Positions 14,101-29,185 of a DNA stretch of 64,000 nucleotides are shown in pieces. The notes beneath the pieces are model-generated. The model saw nothing but the letters and a program-made list of their open reading frames with translations, made no database searches and had not been told where the DNA came from. The stretch comes from Onchocerca lupi (lineage: Eukaryota > Nematoda > Chromadorea > Rhabditida > Onchocercidae). Position 1 is the first letter of the stretch. The number at the start of each line of letters is the position of its first letter. A program made the translations under genes and the position numbers. The stretch lies in contig JAOVVO010000077.1 of assembly GCA_028564675.1 (NCBI GenBank), positions 124,001 through 188,000 of the forward strand, in the 5' to 3' direction.

Positions 14101-17100
14101 TTGTACTAAAATTGCTTTGCATTAAATTTATAAATCAGAAATTTTGAGATTCCTAATTTTTTGAATTGAAATTTTTAAAAATTCAATAGCTTGCTGAATT
14201 AATGAGATTGAAATTAAGTTTAGCTTATATATATATATATATATATATATATAAGACCATCCATTGCTAGTTGGTCATCCAATTTCGATTTTCTGGTCAG
14301 TAAAGGTCAGTTAACAGAAAGTATTGGATATCATATAAGTTCTTTAAACAATTATTTATTAGTTTGGATTTATTTTCTGTGGAGTCTTTTGTTTCTACAG
14401 TAATTCATTTTTTCGATAATCATTGATTCAATTAAATTAATGTGAATGAGAAGAGCTGTGACGAAAATCTGAGTTTTTTAAGAGAATTAAACAGAAGGAT
14501 CCGAAAATGGGTCTGCACGTTTTGGCTTATCAAAATGCGACATACATCTTTCTTAGATGATGCATCAATTAAGTTAATTGATTTCGATTTGAAATTTTGA
14601 TATTTCATGATCTTTTCACTGTTGTTCCTTTCAGCTCGATTTTTCTCTGATCTGGTGATATCATTCAATCTGATCATCTATAACTGCAGTTATGTTCGAC
14701 TTGTTGTGTCTAGGATTCCTGTCCATTTGCATTTTAAAATCTCAAAATATTTCAGATTCTTATTTCCACTTTCCAGCACTTCTTTAGCTGATGCTTCCAT
14801 TATATATAAGCAGCAGTGTTATCCTTATCTGAGATAGATTCTAATCTAAATGTGTCGCTTGTGTCACCTTGTTACAATCAATGATAAGATGATTAATGAT
14901 TTCATTATGTTCGTTACGTTATAGTTCATTATTTTATCTTAACGTAATGCTTGGTTCTATATCGAAGTATCAATTCTTCTGTCTTCTTTTTCAAGAATTA
15001 TATCTTAATTATAATCAATGATTTTCAAATAGTCAGCTTGCAATGATCTGTTTTTACAACTTGCCAGTCGACTAATCGTTGCTCCATCCTTTTTTACTGC
15101 GAACAAGCCTGAACCATCCTTAACTTATATTAATACAGTGTTTCTTGGTCTTAAAATTCATTTCCGAAATAATTTTTTTTTTCCTTTTATCGACATGATT
15201 GATATAACGGAGTTTCTATGCGAGAGCATTTCTACAAATTATTTGAGGTAAAATAGTCGATCGATATATAAGACACATGCACAGTTTGTTTTGTGAGCAA
15301 TCCTTCCAGCTTTTTTGAAGTATAACGAACAGTTATTGTGCAGCATTGAATTGTTTAGACTGTTTACTGCTCGATAATATCGCTTCGCATTTAGTTTGAT
15401 TTCTAATTAATTATTAGAGAATCATTACTGTCGACATTACTGCAAGTCATTTATATCATCTTTCTAATTCAATTCTTTATAATAGTCCTCTCCAGCGACA
15501 TTTTTTTTTTTAAAATAATAGTTGAAATTTTGGTTAACAGTTAATAATTTTTGAAAACTTTTCTATTCCTTATCCCATTATTTTAACTTTCTCTTTCTGC
15601 CTCCGATTTTCTAGAAATATTTAACAACAAAACAAATAGATTTTTGATCAGCTTACGGGAACTATTGCAAAGGAATTTCACTTTACTTTTCTTAACAGCT
15701 ATTTCGGCTATTCTTGCAACAAACATCACTCTTCCTTCATTCTCCTAATAATGCAACAGCCTTCAAAAAATTTCTTTTCAATTCTTGGCAAATTTAGGAA
15801 AAGAAAATTTGAATTCTTCACGATTGAAATTCATTTTAAGACAAACTTCTTAAATCAGGCAAAACATAATCAGTACAGAATACAAATTAAAAAAAAAAAA
15901 AGAAATCCTGGTTATTACTCAAAAACATGCAATGGATATATTGAAACAAGTCTCATAGAATGTCAAAACAATTGATCAAATTTCGTACTGTTTTATCTTG
16001 TCCCAATTTATGAATAACTTGCTTTCTGGATGTTGGTAGAATGAAGTGAATAATACTGAAACCGAAGTTGGCATTTATTGATTTTATCATGAGATGATAA
16101 GCTGGAAAGATCATCTTGTCTCATGCATTGATATTTGCGGCAGCATCATATGATCAAGTCGAATAGGCGTTAGCAATCCACCAAATTTCGGTATCGCTTC
16201 TTATTTCATCTCTCCTCTCATTCTGTACAGCTTGCTCCTTATCTCCTATTTCCTTCGGAAAAATGAATGTTTCATCTATAAGTGTATGGAATACTTTTTT
16301 TTAAAATTTTCAGTGATGCAATTTTAAGCGATGAATCATGCGGAATAGATAGGTTTCTTTGCTTTTAAGCGATAATTCATTTTCTTGAGATATTTTTTTG
16401 ATAGTTATTTCGAACGATTCAAGCAAAATAATCTACCACTCGTATGTATTGATTGCCCAAACAGTTTTTCGATACTGCTAACCATATTTTAAGCGTGCAT
16501 TTAAGTCATTAAAAGGTTGAAATTGACAGTCCCATACTATGTTCCTATGAAGTTTTCTAGCTCACATCTTTACTGTTGGTTGGGGAAGTTGCTGTATGAG
16601 TTACTATATCTTTGAACGTCATTATTTAAATCAAAAGTGATAAAAAACGTTCTTTGATGTCCAAATAATTTTGGCATTTTTATATTTCTCCTTTATTCCG
16701 AGATTATTTTACGATTCGTTATATTGTTACTATTTTTAAATTTCTTTGCCAATATTTTTTGTATGTTTAGTCTTTAAAAAAAATGATTGTTAAAATAAAT
16801 ATTTCTCTATTGTTGCCACTTTAGCTGTCATTTGACTATCGGCCACTTTCATTTCAATTATTTTTATGTAAACATAAATATGAAGTAGTGCTAATGATGA
16901 TAGTACTCGCTGTTGGATATATCTTGGATGTAAAAGAAAATTTTCTCAGAAATCAACAACAAACGCAAAAAGAAGAAAAGAATTAGTGAGAATTTCGTCG
17001 AGAGAGGTGCTGCCACTTCTTACATATCCATACATTCTTGCTCTAATTGTTGCTTTGGCCAGATTATATATTTTCAGATTTCAATCATAAACCTGACTGA

Positions 17101-17377
17101 AAATATTTCTCCAGTTCTTTAATCTTTGCTTATTGAATTTTACATGTGGATATGAAACTTTTCTTACTGAGTAAATCATCATAAAGATCATCATATCATC
17201 ATTCATTTCGCTCTTTCTGAAAGGAATTGGATTATTTCTTCTTCTCAGGGTATGCTTGAGATTAACTATATGTCAATTTAAATGTCATTAAATAGCAAGA
17301 GAATTATTCTAAGCGCTTTTCAAATTTACGAACTTTTTTTCCATTCTCTCCGACGTATTATCTTTCTAGTTTTATTG

Positions 17378-17408
<31 letters not shown>

Positions 17409-20073
17409 AGAAAAAAAGAAAACAGATTTTATATTTTATTTGCTTCTTTTCGTTGCATATTCTTTTATCCTTTGAATTCCTTCATTGCATGAATAATTTA
17501 TGAACTATGTAACACGAACCTGTGGCAGTTTTGCTTTAACATGCTTTTTTAATATTATTTTTGAAAATCGAGTTTTCACAATTCATGGAACATATGATGG
17601 AATCCATGTGAGAGAAAAGCTACAAGTAAATTTGAAATAAAGAAAATTAGCAACTCCTGCAAGTGAAAACTCGATTTTCGGTCCATAGATTATGAGTTGT
17701 GAGAGACGTATGTATTCTCAAAATGCCTGATATGCATGTTGATGGTTACAGGTATTACAGTCGCGAATTTCGCATTTACCGATTTTAGTGTGTAATGATC
17801 CCGAAATCTGAGCAGTAGTTTGCTGATAACATAAGAAGTATAAGAATTCCTTTGATTTCTATGTCGTCTTAATTTCTTTTTAAATTTTAATCGGTTCAGT
17901 GATGCTTGAATAGGCTGTAGTTAATAGAATTTTAAAAAGAAAGAAAAATTTTCTTTATGCCAAAAATTGCTTAATCCTGAAAGAATGTTGTTATCTTTAA
18001 AGAATACTTCAAAAAAAAAAAGTCTTCTAACTCTTCCGTACATGTTATGCTTTATAATATATTGTAACGATCAAATTCAAAGATTAATATTCGGTAATTT
18101 TTTCTCGTTACGGATTGCGGATGATAAGTAATCATCAAGAATGAGCATTGTCAGAACATGTACATCATTTATCTGTCAATCAGAAACCATATTGGTAGTA
18201 GATTAATTTACTGCAAAACATGAAAACATCCGTTATTTTCATCGTTAATTTAAGGAAGATATTTAAGAAAAAATTAGTCATTGAAAATAAGAGAGGTCTG
18301 TTTTAAATTTGAGATCTTTAATATATTTACCATTATTACGATGCTGCCTTGTTTTGGTATATTCTGACTTAACATGCTTGTCAACAAGTATAATTTGAGT
18401 CATATCATGTTCAGTAATTGCGTGTGACATTTGAGTATATAAATAAAATCAATGTTAGTGTTAATTATATGATCATCCGTTTCTCGTTTTTTACTACTTC
18501 TTGATTTCCTATACTTGGTAAAATATGTTTTGTGTGATAAAATCAAGTTTTTCAGCATCCATTTTCAAAAGTATCGTGACGAAAATGGCTGTCATGAATC
18601 AAAAAAACAGCTTACGGCTTAGAAGAATGTCGCTGCTGCATAGCGAACATGTTGTCTTACTATTGTATTTAATAAGAAAGTAAACAGTCAGTGGAAGAAA
18701 TTATTGCTTCAATAAAAAAAAAAAAACAAACTCTCGAAAACGAAATCAAAAAATCGTGTTGATTTTTTCACGATTAAATTGTTGCGTTTGATCATATCTG
18801 ATCATATAATTCATTTTTTGATTGCAGTTAACATCAATTGCAGCCACGTGTCCCCCAAATGAATTTGATTTCTTTGCGATGGCGATCATATCATCCACCA
18901 GTTTTGTTTTGTTTTCCACATGTCAACGTAAAGTATATCGCCTGTCGCATTCCTCGTTTCGTTATCTTTCTTATTCAAAAACATTTGCTTCCTTTGATCA
19001 TTTTCAAGCACCCTTACATCATTTCTGTTCCAGTCAAGGCATAAATTTCGAAAAGAAAAAAAATACTTGGAGCAATGCGATCTCGTGAGTGAACATCCTG
19101 TAAAAGAGTGAAAATTTTTATGCCAAAACTTGACAGAACATTTATCTGCTACCTCTTTACTTTTTGTAGCTTTTTCTCTAACTAAATGAATTATTGAAAG
19201 CTTCGAATTCTGCGGTTTCATTTCTCAGCCCTCTTTTCTTTCCATCTTTCTGGCAACTATTCGTTTTTACAAACGATTTTGACTTTGTTCTCTAAAACTG
19301 AATCTTCTCAATTTCTCCATGTGTTTGTACTTGTAGCTTTGTACAGTCATGAAATTTCCTTCTTGTATTGAATTTTCTATATTTCAATATTTTGCGATAG
19401 TTCTTTGATATCAAACTTGACATCAAAACTTAGACATCAAACACGCATGTTTGCATTGCATCGGAAAGACAGTATTATTAGGAATGCAATGTTGGAAGTG
19501 CCTTTCATTTATTATTCCTTTTTCCTGCATGGTATGCAAATATATGTATATGAGATATATATATGAAGCAATGCTTCATATCTTAGTGACGTGACGGTAC
19601 ATTTCCAACTTGTTTCTTGTACTACCAATTATATAGCACGTCATGCAGGTGCAGATCAACCGCCATAACCAATTTTATCTTTTTTTTTTTCAAATATTTG
19701 GGTAGCATACAGGAGTAGGAATGCAGCTATGCATGCATGCATGTTTATCGATGTTTATTTTCTTTCCTAACCTTCAATACTAGTCTCAATTATACATGTG
19801 CGGAACACATATGGGCATATATGTATAAGTAAAACTTTATAATGATCCTTCAGACAGTCACTATGTACACGCATACATATCAGGTAAACGTAGATATTGG
19901 AACTATTTGGATTCTTTCACTTTTCATTTATAAAATAAGCGATCGCTATTTGAATATTTCCATTCTTGCTTAATTTTTTGGAAGTTTTAAGTGCGATCCA
20001 TATTTAATCCATCTGTTTTCAATTATGCGATGAAGTAAGCAAACAGTTATATTCGTTAAAGCGAATGATTAGA
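10792..20073. other. Long intergenic region between RPB1 and PAK; no gene supported
   Basis: AT-rich DNA with homopolymers (A run near 11122-11154; T/A runs near 17380-17410) and a TA microsatellite (about 14226-14252). Short open frames occur (for example 11537-11782 minus, 12739-13026 plus, 18822-19088 plus) but none shows a domain, consistent splice pattern or family resemblance I can name. The stretch about 12130-12640 is less AT-rich than its surroundings and might hold regulatory sequence or an unseen upstream exon of the kinase gene; that is only inference. Confidence 0.4.
14226..14252. repeat. TA dinucleotide microsatellite
   Basis: About thirteen TA units in a row in intergenic DNA. 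No function inferred. Confidence 0.9.
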
Positions 20074-20201
20074 GGAATTGTGGGACGAAACGTCTTCAAC
20101 CTATTCTCAAACTTTCAATGAGTATGACGTGTTGCTTGCTTGAATGAAGCATAGACATTGAATATGTGCTCCAAGTGGGCCATTTTTGGTAAGCAGAACT
20201 G
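20074..20201. repeat. Dispersed repeat, copy 1 (inverted copy at 51134-51260)
   Basis: This stretch is the near-perfect reverse complement of 51134-51260, for example CCAAGTGGGCCATTTTTGGT here against its complement there. The 20-kb copy carries a short extra stretch of about 8 bp. The two copies sit in intergenic DNA about 31 kb apart in opposite orientation, as expected of a mobile or satellite-derived sequence. Confidence 0.85.
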
Positions 20202-20763
20202 GCGCTATAGGATGAGCCAAACGTTGACCTCCTTTTGGTCATGAACTACACAACATGTCAAGAAGGGAAGCATTGGCGAATTGTCCCCTAAGCCCGCAGT
20301 TTTAGTCCGAGAAAGAATCTGATCATACTGATTGGTGAAGAAGTAGTTGTGAAATATGGTACTTATGATTTTTTCACGTCTGTTGTTATGCTGATCTGCT
20401 CTTTGCACTCATTTTATCTCTTACGCGTGGCTTGAGAAGGACTCGTGCAGGTATTTGTTATATGGTTAATTTGTCACGTTATTTCTTTCATCATAATTTC
20501 AGGGCGCAAAAACAAAGAATAGTGTGAGGCTTCAAAACTTCTCTTCCCTGATACCGACTACACTTCAGACTTTATTCATTGGTTTTGTTTCCGATTTGAT
20601 GTAAATGTTCCCGAATCCATTTTGTTATTTATCTTCACTGTAATTGCTTTTTATTTCTACAATCTCTTGCTGATATCATTGCTGTTATTTAATCTTGAAC
20701 GTGGCACGTACGCGTATCGCTGATTGCAAACGCGCTTTTTTTGTTGATTTTGATTTGAAGATA

Positions 20764-23318
20764 ATGTCTTCGGTTCATGACGAGAAACCACCTCCGCCAC
20801 CACTAAGGTAAATACTTTCAGTCTTTTCTCTTATAGAAATTGAAGCAAGAAATGATGTATTTTATTGCATCATATTGAATAGTTTATGCTTTTCTTGATA
20901 GCTCATTTTTAAGCATTTACGAAAGCGATGCACTACTTCCAAATTCGAGCATTCTCTGAACATGAGCACATCGTATTTTGAAATTCATAATAGATATTCT
21001 TTACCTTTTATATGTGTAATTACAAATGCTGTACACTGTTGAAGTGTGAATGAGAGGATATTGTAGGTATACAAAAAGTACAACAAATGGTAACATTTGT
21101 AATTTTTCTACACTGACTAGATTGATAATTACGTATCATTATATTGTGTTGCAAAAATACTCGCAATAACTTTTCCATCGATATTATTACTCTCAGCGCA
21201 TGGTCCATTATGATTGTTTTAATATGTAAGAGATCCAGAAACATTATTATTTCATAGAAAAAGAATTGTGATAATAGGATAATTTAGAAAGTTATCTCTG
21301 TAATCTTTGGTTTTTTTGAAATAATGTTCCTTTTTTAGGTATAGCAGTAGTACATCGAATGCTTTTCGTGATCAGTCATATGTGGAACTGAAACCACTCC
21401 CACGTGAACCTATGGCAAATTCGGAATATTATGGATCTTTGTCTGTTGCCTACAAGAAAACGAAGAAAAAAACTTTCGGTGGGAAAAGTAAGTTATCATT
21501 CAAGTGGCCATGAAAAGTTTGGATGTCTCAGTATATGGAAAAAATAGAACAGTGCATTGACAAACCATGTTAGTATGGAAAAATTCTTAAAAAATCGCCC
21601 CTTAATATTGCTTATTACAAGGAATCAATTTGTTCGGGATGTTTTACGCAAGTCTTTAAGAATGTAGTCAAACAAATTCTTATGCTGAATGAGAAAGTAT
21701 TACTGTTATTCCACAGCATGTTTACTTTACTTTAAAGAATTTTAAAATATAAGTATCATTGGCTTTTTCTTTGTTGTTGTCTACACCATAATTCTCTTCT
21801 TGTTTTAGCCTTACAAAATCAATTTTATATCTAATAAATAAAGTTTAAATATTTTATCTCTAATAAATAAAATTTAAATAACTTTTTGTCAAAATTCATG
21901 TTCATGGAAATGAAAGCTGACTTATTTCACACATGAAATTTCGAAGTGAGAAGCTTGCAATTTTGATTAAAATATTGCTCTAGTAAATAATCTAAGCTTT
22001 GATTTAAGTAAGTAGTATTTTCTTTCGAAATCAGAGTTGTAAAATGATTTTTAAACAAGAACATTAGATTATTTTGATATGTAGGTTTTGCTTTAAATTC
22101 CTTTTTTTTTTCCACTAATTAGTTTTTGCAGCAGCGTTAAATGCAACAGTTCGAATTTAGGGAAAAATTATTTCGACTGGTAATATATTGAGGACTATGA
22201 GCGATGATGTTTGTATTTTTTAACATAGAAAGAAAGAAAATTTTTTTATAAAATTTAAACAGTGATAAAGTGTTGAGTTTAAAGAAAACGAATTAGCCAG
22301 AGATTATCATAATTAGCTTCCGAATATTATTGCATTAAATAATATAGCGATTTTTGGATATGAATGAGAGAAAAGACGCCATATGTTTGACAATAATTCT
22401 TTTTTTTTTTTTCAATGTATTTTGCTTCGTACTTGTCAGTTTATAGAGGCTTTTCATATTCTAGAAAGATTCTTTCGATTTATTGGCTTTTCATTAATAG
22501 TATGTTATCTATTTCATAGGATATAAATTAGAGGAAAATGAATTTTTTTTTTGCAGAAAATAAGGAGAAGGAAAGAACAAGCGACAAACCTGTTATTTCA
22601 TTACCAAGCAATTTTGAGCACACTATTCACGTTGGTTACGATCCAGAAACTGGTGAATTCACGGTATTTTGTTTTTTATTTTGCTCTTTCGAATAGAATT
22701 GATGCCACGTTTATCATAGTAAGCGCAATGCTAATTAAAGTTGCTTGAAAATTGCTAAATGTTTTCTTATAGTTGAGCATCACGAGAATAACAAGAAGTA
22801 TTGTTCCTTTTACTTGTTTCTCGAGTCTAAGCGTCTTGTATCGAAGCTTCACACCAGTCTTATAGCAACCTTCAGTAATCTAATGGGATAGATGATGTTG
22901 TACCAATTCTTCTCAGCAAGTTTTCTAACTCAGCTACCAAATTTTCATAGGCTCATTTTCGATAGATTTGACCTTTTCGAACTTCACTTTTTTTCTCACT
23001 TTTGATTATCATGCTATTACCTTATCTTTCTCTTATGGATACGAAAAAAGCCACCAAGCTATCAAAGTAAAATGTAGTATTCTAAATCGTGTTATATTTA
23101 TTGAATAATAGTCGATATTATTAATGGCTTTAAAATCATTGGAAGAAAAATTTTATCTCTGGAAAAAAGCAAGTTACATCGTTTTTCTGATGCAGAACTT
23201 CAATATTAAAAAAACAGAGCACGAATATATGATTCGTTAGATAAACAAAGCGCTAACATAGATCATTGTCTTCTTTCCCTTTAGTATCCTTCCATTTTTT
23301 GCTTTTTGTTTTTTTTTT

Positions 23319-23356
<38 letters not shown>

Positions 23357-26300
23357 TTTTTTCCTAAATATACTATAAATTATTTTCAAAAGCTGTTCTA
23401 CAAAGGTTTTGTTATTCAGTAAAGTTTGTAGTCATTATATGTTCTGTTTTGATAGCATATAGACGAAGATTAATTATTTAGTCCCTTCGAAGAGAAATGA
23501 AACCAGAGTCATTGTATAAGTGGTTAGTCAGAAAATTACTTCTTTTGGATTTAATATTTAATCTTTCTCATGTTAATGTACATTGGAGCGGTTTTTGTAC
23601 TCTCAACTTAATGTCCGATCGTTTTTTAAAATCATGAAATAAAATTATTTCAGAGAAAGGAATAATCTTTTTTTATAAGTTACTTTATATTAAGCTATTT
23701 TTTCAATGAAATGAAATTGTTTTTGATGTGCACCTTATTATCAAAATTTTCATTTATAAATCGTCCTTAAAATATGATTGATACTGGCAGTATCTTTTCT
23801 ATTTAACCGAATTTGACAAAAAATCGTTTTGCGCCATAATTGATATATCAAATGGAGGGATTCTGTTTTATCTAGTTTTTGAGTAAATTTTACTTATTGT
23901 CAAAGTTCCAAATGCACTGCATGGATTCACCAGGTATTTTAGTTTATTTTAAAAAATTATTGTCCTACGCTTTCATTTTTGCCTGTATGGTTTTTTTCTT
24001 TTTTTTTTTTTTTTTTTGTTGTTGTTGCAAACATTAAAAAACCGTAATATGATACGTGTTTAGTGAAATTAGCAGATTATGCTTAAAATTAAAATTGATT
24101 ATGCTTAAATTTATATCGATTTCACCATGCGCGCGTATATCTGCATTTTACATAAGATTTTATTTTCACATGCCATGTCGAAGCTGTTTCTATCGCAGAA
24201 AAATTGTACATTCTATTTGATTAAATCATGAAATATGTTCTTTACATGTTTGAAAATTTTATTACATTTAATTTTCTAACTTCTTGTTTTTTATATATTA
24301 AGATCTGAATTTGTTTCTGTTATATTTTCAATTATTTTTATTATTTTTTTATTTCTGTTATATTTTCAATTTTTTTATTTTTCTATTTCTTTTTCTATTG
24401 CTTTTTCTATTTCTTTTAATTTTTCTATTCTGGTTTAGCATATTTTACAACGATTTTTTTGAGCATTCTGGATGGAGAGAACAATTTATGACAAGTATAT
24501 AAGTGTTGGAACTTCCTGCTCTCTTGCAAATCATTTTTACCTTTAAGGAACCTAATGAGTTTTAAAGATTCATGTGTAAAAAATATGCGGATATATTAAT
24601 TTCTGTGCACAACACCAGCATCCTTAGTACATTATATTATATTATATCATTTCTATGAACGACTTGACCAGTTATTCATAATGCTCGTCTGGTAAGAGGA
24701 ATTGAAATCGTTGAAACGATAGCTTTTTTTTCCGGATGATGCAGTCCAATTTATTTATTTGTTTTTCGGATAACTGTAGACCAGTGACTGATTATTATGC
24801 ACACGGCTTAGGTGTAAGGAAAGGATATAGAAAAAGGAAAAGAAGGAAAATTTTTTTTTTTTTCTATCAGAGATTAAAGAGAGAGAATTTGACATATAAT
24901 AAGAGTACAAAAATTAAAACTTAGTTTTTGCTTTATTATTTACACGTTAATCTTATCTTAATAATTCGTTTTACAAATTTTTATATTTCATTATTCCCTT
25001 CATTTTTATCAGGTTTCATTGATTTCAACAAATTCAGTTCTTCAGGGTATGCCACCGATGTGGGCGCAGTTATTACAAAGTGCACAAATCAGCAAGCAAG
25101 AACAGCAACAGAATCCTCAGGCTGTGCTTGATGCTCTGAAATATTATACACAAGCTGATTCGTCCCAGCAGAAATGGCTACAGCCATCTTCATTTGAAGG
25201 TTATTTATTGGACTTTAAAGAAATTTTTATAAAACCAGAGTTTGTGAAATATGACCTAGTCGGTAGACTAATTGCACTTGTTTTCTGTAGTCAGTGATAA
25301 AATACTGATTATGACTTTTGTGCACCAGATGTTAATTTGATTAAACATATATTGCATATATTGTATAGAACTAAATTTTGAATTGTCCCAAGTGAACACT
25401 GTAATAAGGGTAGCAACATTATATGTCTTAAATTTTACCGAAGAAGATACTTGAAAGTTCTGTGAGAACAAGTCTTCATATTTTGGATAATAACTAAAAA
25501 GCAAAATTTGATCCACTAATCTTATTTAGGTTGTTCATTAATTCATCGAACCAGTGTGGAGCAACAGAGGCAGCATCAACAACGAGATTTAAATGCAGTT
25601 ATTAGTCTCTATTCCAGTTCATCGTTGTCACATCGAGGACATTGTCAGAATGAGAATGAAAATGGACCTCAAGGACTGATGCATAATCAACATTTGCTGA
25701 CAACATCACAGCCGAATACATATCAGCGGGGTAAGACAATAATTTTTGCAGCACATTATCCAGGTATCTATTTTGAAGTTGGTTGTCGGAGTTCTCAGAT
25801 AAGATTGAAATTGTGAAATTATCTAGATTCAGTGAGAATGTTGCTCAAATAAGATAATAAGGTACAAGATTATGTTGATTTTGGTTTCAAAATTGCTGTT
25901 TTCATGGAGTATGCTATTCTCAAGCAGATGCAAAATAAATTGCGACATAACGATTCATTCTGTTTAAGAGATGGCGATAAATTATATTTGTTTTAATCTT
26001 TAGTGGTAATATATGTTTTCTCAACTTTTTAAATTTATAATTAGTGCAGGATGAAGCACATGAACCATAGTAAATTTATTTACTTCATTCTGTCACCATT
26101 TATCGAAAGAATAAAAAAAAAACTGCGTGAAATTCTTTGCGTAGTGTGAATGATTTTCAGTATGCAGTTGAATGAACGGATAATCAGATTAATAATATGG
26201 TAATATATTAGTACAGTAGCACAGTGATATTTTCTATTCAAACACAATTTTGAGAAGAAAATTATTATTTATCGTTCTAATGTAGCACTTCATGCAATTT

Positions 26301-29129
26301 TGATCAAAATGCGTAATTTTTTTTTTTGCAGGACTATCAGCATCAACACATACGGGTTTTTCGAAAAGTGGGCAGTTGGGTAGTTATACACTTTATAGTA
26401 CTAGTGAACATCTTTCTTCGGGAAGTAACAGTAATTCATCACATTCATCTTCAACTACCGATCATCACAGTTCGCATCCTTCGGTTAGTGTTTTTTTTCC
26501 TTATCTTTCATTAACTTTACCATTTTGATGAAATATTGTTTCAGTAAAATTAATGGAGTTTTCAGGATTATGTAGCTCCTGTAGTTCTTGATGATGATGA
26601 ATCGAGTGATGTCCCAGCACCACCCATACCTGATCGCCCCGCTCGTACTATATCTATTGTAAGTTCATTTTGTTCTTAGGTTTGTGGAATTTTTAGTTAT
26701 TAGAAGAATACATAGGAACGGAAGGTAGTTGTATCATCTCCAAAATATCAATAAGAAATACCTAAACGGCGCTTGCTTTTTTGTAAGATGATAAATATTT
26801 GTGGCAAACATTAGATCTTGAATTTTCTTTTTTTGGATTGAATCGCACTGTTATTTTATTTTTCATTACACTGCATTCATAGATAGTCTGAAGTTTGATC
26901 CTATCAAAAGTTTGCTAATGTCTTATTATTTTACATATTTTAATAGATGAGCTTCTATAATGTTTGCTCTTTTAGTATACGAAACCAAAAACGGATGAAG
27001 AGAAAATAGAATTGTGTATGAACAATGCTTTAATAACTGGCGGTCACTTTACCACTAATCGATCAACGGGGCGTCGAAAAAAAATATCTGATTCCGAAGT
27101 GTTAGCCAAATTGCGGACAATTGTTACTATTGGAAACCCTGATCGAAAATATCAGAAAGTGGATAAAATTGGTTCTGGGTAGAAATTTTTTAATACTTAC
27201 GAATGATATTTCTATACTTGTTTTTTTTTTTTTGAAAAGCAATTGTAGTACCTTCAACCTTCAATTCTTTGTTTGCTAGTACCTTCAATCTTCAATTCTT
27301 TTCTTACTACTTATTAGACTTGTTTTAAGAACAAGTTTTCCAAGAATTTCAAGAATTAAAATGCTGGTCTTTTCGATTTTTTGCTTATAATTAATAAAAT
27401 TCAATAAACGGTTCAATAAATGCTTCATTGCAGAGCATCAGGATCGGTATTCACAGCAATCGAAATTAGTACAGGTGCGGAAGTTGCAATAAAGCAAATG
27501 AATTTGGCACAACAACCCAAGAAAGAACTTATTATCAATGAGATACTAGTAATGCGTGAGAATAAACATGCTAATATCGTTAATTATCTCGACTCTTATC
27601 TCGTCGGTGACGATCTCTGGGTATTTTTTTTCCTATGTTACAAAATAAATTTTTTCAAAACAATAACGTTTTAATCTTCCGCTAAAACATTGGATTTACA
27701 ACTCAAGAGAACAGACTGACGTTTTTGGTGAATAGAGAAACAAAAAACTAAAACATAGGTTTTTAGAGAAACAAAAAACTAAAACGTAGGTTTTTAGAAA
27801 TTTTGACTTTAAATAGTAATAAAAAATCAAAATACAGGTCTTTTGAATGAAATCTATTTTAATTCGCACTTCTTTCCGAAAATAAAATAATGTTGGAGAA
27901 GAATGTTATCATAGATCAAAATAAGACCGTTACAAGGACCTCATTAATATCGGAAAAATTAAGTTTAACACATAGAAATTTTTATATTTTATTCAATAGT
28001 AAAGTTTTTACTTATTAAATTTGATCTTTTACAACAAGTAGCTTATGTCTTTCCTTATTCTTCATTCATATCTTTTTTTCTCCTTCACTTTTTCTTTTTA
28101 AATCACATTTTTATGCTTTCATTTCCAATTAAATCCTTTTGGCGACGTCATATGGTTCCTTTAGTCAAATGGATCATTGATGAATAAATTGGAAAGGCTG
28201 TTGGGTTCTATACCATGCTGTATTTCAAACTATTGCACTTCCTTGTTAAATAAGCCGGACTGTCATCGTATAACAAAGATGTGCAGTTGTGCAACGACAA
28301 GGGAAATTATAGAGATAAGCGTGCTGCAGTTCTGTTATTTGTGCTTTCTAGCACTGTTACTGAAAGTAGCTTCTCCCACAGTTTAAAAGGGACGGGTTGT
28401 TATTATCTTATGTTATTAAATGTACTAATAATTGCTTTACAAAATACTGATCTTCTGAAGTCTTTTCAATATAATTTATTCCTTTCATTCTTGATCTTGG
28501 CTTTAAAAGCTATCTTCCATCTTAAATTTTTCGGTAGCGTTCATTTTGAAAGCTCATTTTTATGGATGTAGCTTAGAAATGACTTTTGAGGAAATTAAAT
28601 ATTATTCCTAAATCTGTGAATATGGTGTTTTTACAGGTAGTAATGGAATATTTGGCAGGTGGTTCATTAACGGACGTGGTAACGGAATGTCAAATGGAAG
28701 AAGGGATGATTGCCGCTGTATGCAGAGAGGTAAGTATTTTCAATAAGATTTTTCAGTTAATGAATTTGTATTTTCTTATTCTCGTAATCTTTAGTTTCTG
28801 TAAATGATCTATTAATTCAATTTGGTAGGTTCCCAGTAGTGATATTGCTCTTTTTTGAACTGGTTAATCTTCCATTGAGTTGACCATGAATAGGAGCAAT
28901 TTGAAAAAAAGTGAGAGTTTAATTGGAAACTATTTATGAACTATCTTGCTACACTTCTTTAATTGTATTACAGGTACTACAAGCATTGGAATTCCTTCAT
29001 AGTCGGCATGTAATTCACCGCGACATCAAATCAGATAATATCCTCCTTGGAATGGATGGTTCCGTAAAATTGAGTATGTGCTGTCAACTATATATTTATT
29101 CAATGCAAAAATTGAAATTTGAATTATAC

Positions 29130-29185
<56 letters not shown>

